Made by a program: the position numbers and the translations under genes
In this document: positions 5,355-6,736 of the stretch, one piece after another
Numbering within the stretch: the first letter of the stretch is position 1
How the letters are laid out: every line of letters begins with the position of its first letter
NCBI GenBank assembly: GCA_947476855.1
Contig: CANJSR010000279.1
Location: forward strand, 1-6,736
Source of the DNA: Acetobacteraceae bacterium
Lineage (GTDB): Bacteria; Pseudomonadota; Alphaproteobacteria; Acetobacterales; Acetobacteraceae
Length of the DNA: 6,736 nucleotides
Direction: 5' to 3'
Notes under the pieces: model-generated
Databases searched by the model: none
What the model saw: the letters and a program-made list of their open reading frames with translations, nothing else
What the model was told of the DNA's origin: nothing

Positions 5355-5780
5355 ATGCAGCTTTATCCCGCCGTGGTCGTGCATGGACTGGCCGATGCCC
5401 GTCGGGCGATGGCGCGCGGCCAGCCGGTCACGTTGCTGTCGGCGCCGGGGGCGGGGGTGTACGCGGGCTGCCTGTGGTGGCAGGCGCTGGTAGCGCGGGT
5501 CCGGCGGGAGTACCCGGACGTGCCGGTGATGGATGTGCTGGACTGCGCCGACGCATCCGGCCAGGCGCTTGCCGCGCTTCGGATCGGGCTGACCCGGCTG
5601 GTGCTAGCGCCCGATGCGCCGGGCCGACTGCGCCTTGAACTGATTGCTCGCGGACTTGGCGCTCATTTTCTGAGCTCTCGCCCCCGTGAGTTCTCGCGTG
5701 AGCACTTCGGCCGCCGGCGGGCGCCGTTGCAGCCAGACCGTGTAGCCGGCCCAAAGCAAGCCGATTCCACCAACCCATAG
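5355..5780 (+). CDS. Uncharacterised protein, possibly extended at its C-terminus
   Basis: Function unknown. The 141-aa product starts MQLYPAVVVHGL and contains PVTLLSAPGAGVYAGCLWW (24-42), DVLDCAD (60-66) and RIGLTRLVLAP (76-86). The alternating strand/helix pattern looks like a small cytoplasmic alpha/beta fold. From memory, similar proteins of about 110 aa with this LLSAPGA..YAGC..W motif and DCADA occur in Acetobacteraceae beside zapA. The natural-looking part ends near SSRP (107-110). The last 30 residues (Arg/Pro/Gln-rich) are read from DNA that also codes the membrane protein on the other strand, so a lost stop codon is possible. There is no clear Shine-Dalgarno before the ATG at 5355; an operator-like dyad ends 9 bp upstream. 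Confidence 0.75.
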   Translation: MQLYPAVVVHGLADARRAMARGQPVTLLSAPGAGVYAGCLWWQALVARVRREYPDVPVMDVLDCADASGQALAALRIGLTRLVLAPDAPGRLRLELIARGLGAHFLSSRPREFSREHFGRRRAPLQPDRVAGPKQADSTNP

Positions 5781-6005
5781 CGTTCCGTAGGGGATGAACA
5801 CATAGAAGAACCGCAGCGACACGAAGATGATGGGGAGCACCAGCGTCGCATAGGCCAGATAAAGCGCTGTCTGAGCGAAGGGGTCCCCGCTCTGGTTGCG
5901 GTTACCGCTGCCGTCCCGGCGAAAGTGGCGGCGCAGCAGCAGCACGCAGGCCAGGAGGTAGGGGCCGACCGCGGCCGCGGAAAAATCGAGCGCTGAAATG
6001 GCCAT
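5604..6005 (-). CDS. Small membrane protein, three predicted helices, function unknown
   Basis: I do not recognise the family. The 133-aa product has three hydrophobic segments: about residues 8-24 (AAAVGPYLLACVLLL core), 46-70 (YLAYATLVLPIIFVSLRFF core) and 74-92 (TLWVGGIGLLWAGYTVW core). They are joined by a basic and polar loop (RRHFRRDGSGNRNQSGD, 25-41) and followed by a basic tail (about 93-133) with no clear fold. By the positive-inside rule the 25-41 loop and the tail would be cytoplasmic. The ATG at 6005 has an excellent Shine-Dalgarno (GGAGG, 6 nt upstream) and a perfect TATAAT promoter about 45 bp further up, so expression is well supported. Its last 58 codons lie antisense to the 3' part of the plus-strand gene at 5355-5780, including the third helix. 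It could be a monocistronic inner-membrane protein. Confidence 0.75.
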   Translation of the reverse strand: MAISALDFSAAAVGPYLLACVLLLRRHFRRDGSGNRNQSGDPFAQTALYLAYATLVLPIIFVSLRFFYVFIPYGTLWVGGIGLLWAGYTVWLQRRPPAAEVLTRELTGARAQKMSAKSASNQFKAQSARRIGR

Positions 6006-6046
6006 CCGGTCCTCCGTATCAACGGGACGCTGTCCCTCATGGCATC

Positions 6047-6076
6047 ATTATAGGCCGCTCAGGGCCGCCGGGTCAT
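6047..6076 (-). promoter_or_regulatory. Predicted sigma70 promoter for the membrane protein gene
   Basis: On the minus strand ATGACC (6076-6071; 4 of 6 to TTGACA) is followed after 18 bp by a perfect TATAAT (6052-6047). Transcription would start near 6040 and give a 5' UTR of about 35 nt before the ATG at 6005. The TATAAT box stands out in this GC-rich sequence. Confidence 0.65.
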
Positions 6077-6090
6077 CCGCTTGTCGCACC

Positions 6091-6138
6091 CGTTCCCATG
6101 GGCGTTCCCCGGTCCGTTCCCCTATCCGTTCCCCTGGG
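6091..6138. repeat. Four CGTTCCC motifs with exact 12-bp period
   Basis: CGTTCCC begins at 6091, 6103, 6115 and 6127. Copies 1, 3 and 4 are preceded by C, and copies 2 to 4 continue with a fourth C. The five or four bases between cores vary, so this is a periodic motif rather than a clean tandem copy. It lies in the divergent gap between the membrane protein gene and the flavin monooxygenase gene, about 50 to 100 bp upstream of the predicted start at 6040. Confidence 0.7.
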
Positions 6139-6200
6139 CATGGGCCGAGACCCTGTTAACATGGTCCCTTAACCCAGTCCCGCGTGCCGGAGGAAATCCC

Positions 6201-6736
6201 ATGCCCAGTATCCCGCTTCGCCACGGCGCCTTCCTGCCGCCGTTCCATCCGATGAACGAGAACCCCGCCGCCTGCATGGAGCGGGACCTCGAACTGATGC
6301 AGTGGCTCGACCGTCTCGGCTTCAACGAGGCCTGGATCGGGGAGCATCATTCGGCCGGGTGGGAGCTGATTTCCTCGCCCGAGCTGTTCATCGCGGTCGC
6401 CGCGGAACGGACGAAGTGGATCAAGTTCGGCACCGGCGTGATCTCCCTGCCGTACCACAACCCGCTGATGACGGCGAACCGGATCATCCAGCTTGACCAC
6501 CACACGCGCGGGCGCGTCATGTTCGGCGCCGGCCCCGGGCTGCTTGCGTCTGACGCGCTGATGCTGGGCATCGATCCCTCGACCCAGCGCGACCGCATGG
6601 CCGAGGCGCTGGACGTCATCCTGCGCTTCTTCAAGGGCGAGATCGTCACCGAGAAGACCGAGTGGTACAACTTCGTCGGTGCCCGGGCGCATATGCTGCC
6701 GTATTCACATCCGCATCCGGAAGTGGCGGTTGTCAG
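6201..6736 (+). CDS. Luciferase-like flavin-dependent monooxygenase (LimB-like), N-terminal part
   Basis: Class of flavin (FMN/F420-type) TIM-barrel oxidoreductases; the closest family I recall is the limonene 1,2-monooxygenase LimB type. 178 complete codons are present, about half of the usual 340-390, and the frame is open at the right edge. Signatures are HGAFLPPFHPMNENP (8-22), RDLELMQWLDRLGFNEAWIG (28-47), EHHSAGWE (48-55), SSPELFIAVAAERT (58-71), FGTGVISLPYHNP (76-88), LDHHTRGRVMFGAGPG (98-113) and MLGIDPSTQRDRM (121-133). The substrate cannot be told from this. The ATG at 6201 has a strong Shine-Dalgarno (CGGAGGAAA, about 5-6 nt upstream). No good plus-strand promoter is obvious; the CGTTCCC series lies 65 to 110 bp upstream. 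Confidence 0.93.
   Translation, partial: MPSIPLRHGAFLPPFHPMNENPAACMERDLELMQWLDRLGFNEAWIGEHHSAGWELISSPELFIAVAAERTKWIKFGTGVISLPYHNPLMTANRIIQLDHHTRGRVMFGAGPGLLASDALMLGIDPSTQRDRMAEALDVILRFFKGEIVTEKTEWYNFVGARAHMLPYSHPHPEVAVV

Noticed and set aside
5051..5356. Longer start at 5356 for the small gene upstream of zapA
   Set aside because: It would cover the whole divergent gap, including the dyad, and overlap the start of the opposite gene. The ATG at 5284 has a GGAG site.
6155..6173. GTTAA/TTAAC 5-bp inverted repeat before the flavin monooxygenase
   Set aside because: The arms are only 5 bp and the spacer is 9 bp, which is likely by chance, and no promoter hexamers align with it.

Overview
The window is high-GC, densely packed DNA from an alphaproteobacterium. 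Acetobacteraceae (Gluconacetobacter/Komagataeibacter-like) fits best, judging by codon use, the zapA - 6S RNA - 5-formyl-THF cyclo-ligase order, a tandem glycine riboswitch before gcvT, and protein types I recall from acetic acid bacteria. The family assignment is inference from recall, not from a search.

Region 1 (1-2660, minus strand) is a glycine cleavage operon read right to left. A sigma70-like promoter (2656-2684) is overlapped by an 11-bp inverted repeat. It is followed by a leader of about 175 nt with a hairpin, a tandem glycine riboswitch (2278-2474), a possible expression-platform hairpin, and then gcvT, gcvH and the first 223 codons of gcvP, which runs off the left edge. Glycine sensed by the leader would control the enzymes that break glycine down to CO2, NH3 and 5,10-methylene-THF.

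Region 2 (2755-3150, plus strand) holds one 131-aa protein of unknown function. It is an N-terminal segment of about 44 residues followed by two tandem copies of a 43/44-residue motif (VDEEWYL..NP..AEA...EG...S...HF...GY.EGR.P.P).

Region 3 (3164-5284, minus strand) is a housekeeping cluster, read right to left: a 77-aa unknown protein, zapA (cell division), a 6S RNA candidate, fau/ygfA (5-formyl-THF cyclo-ligase) and a YmdB-type metallophosphoesterase. The last two are joined as TGAATG. Fau recycles 5-formyl-THF, a folate side product linked to glycine/serine metabolism, so both minus-strand clusters touch the one-carbon pool.

Region 4 (5355-6736) holds a plus-strand unknown protein (5355-5780), a minus-strand three-helix membrane protein (5604-6005) that overlaps it tail to tail by 177 bp, and a right-edge partial luciferase-like flavin monooxygenase related to limonene monooxygenase (from 6201). 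The 195-bp divergent gap before the last gene carries a perfect TATAAT promoter for the membrane protein and four CGTTCCC motifs spaced exactly 12 bp apart.

I see no mobile element, tRNA, rRNA or CRISPR. No clear new system is evident. The best leads are the operator-like dyads at the gcv and zapA promoters, the 12-bp periodic motif, the two-repeat small protein and the antisense gene overlap.
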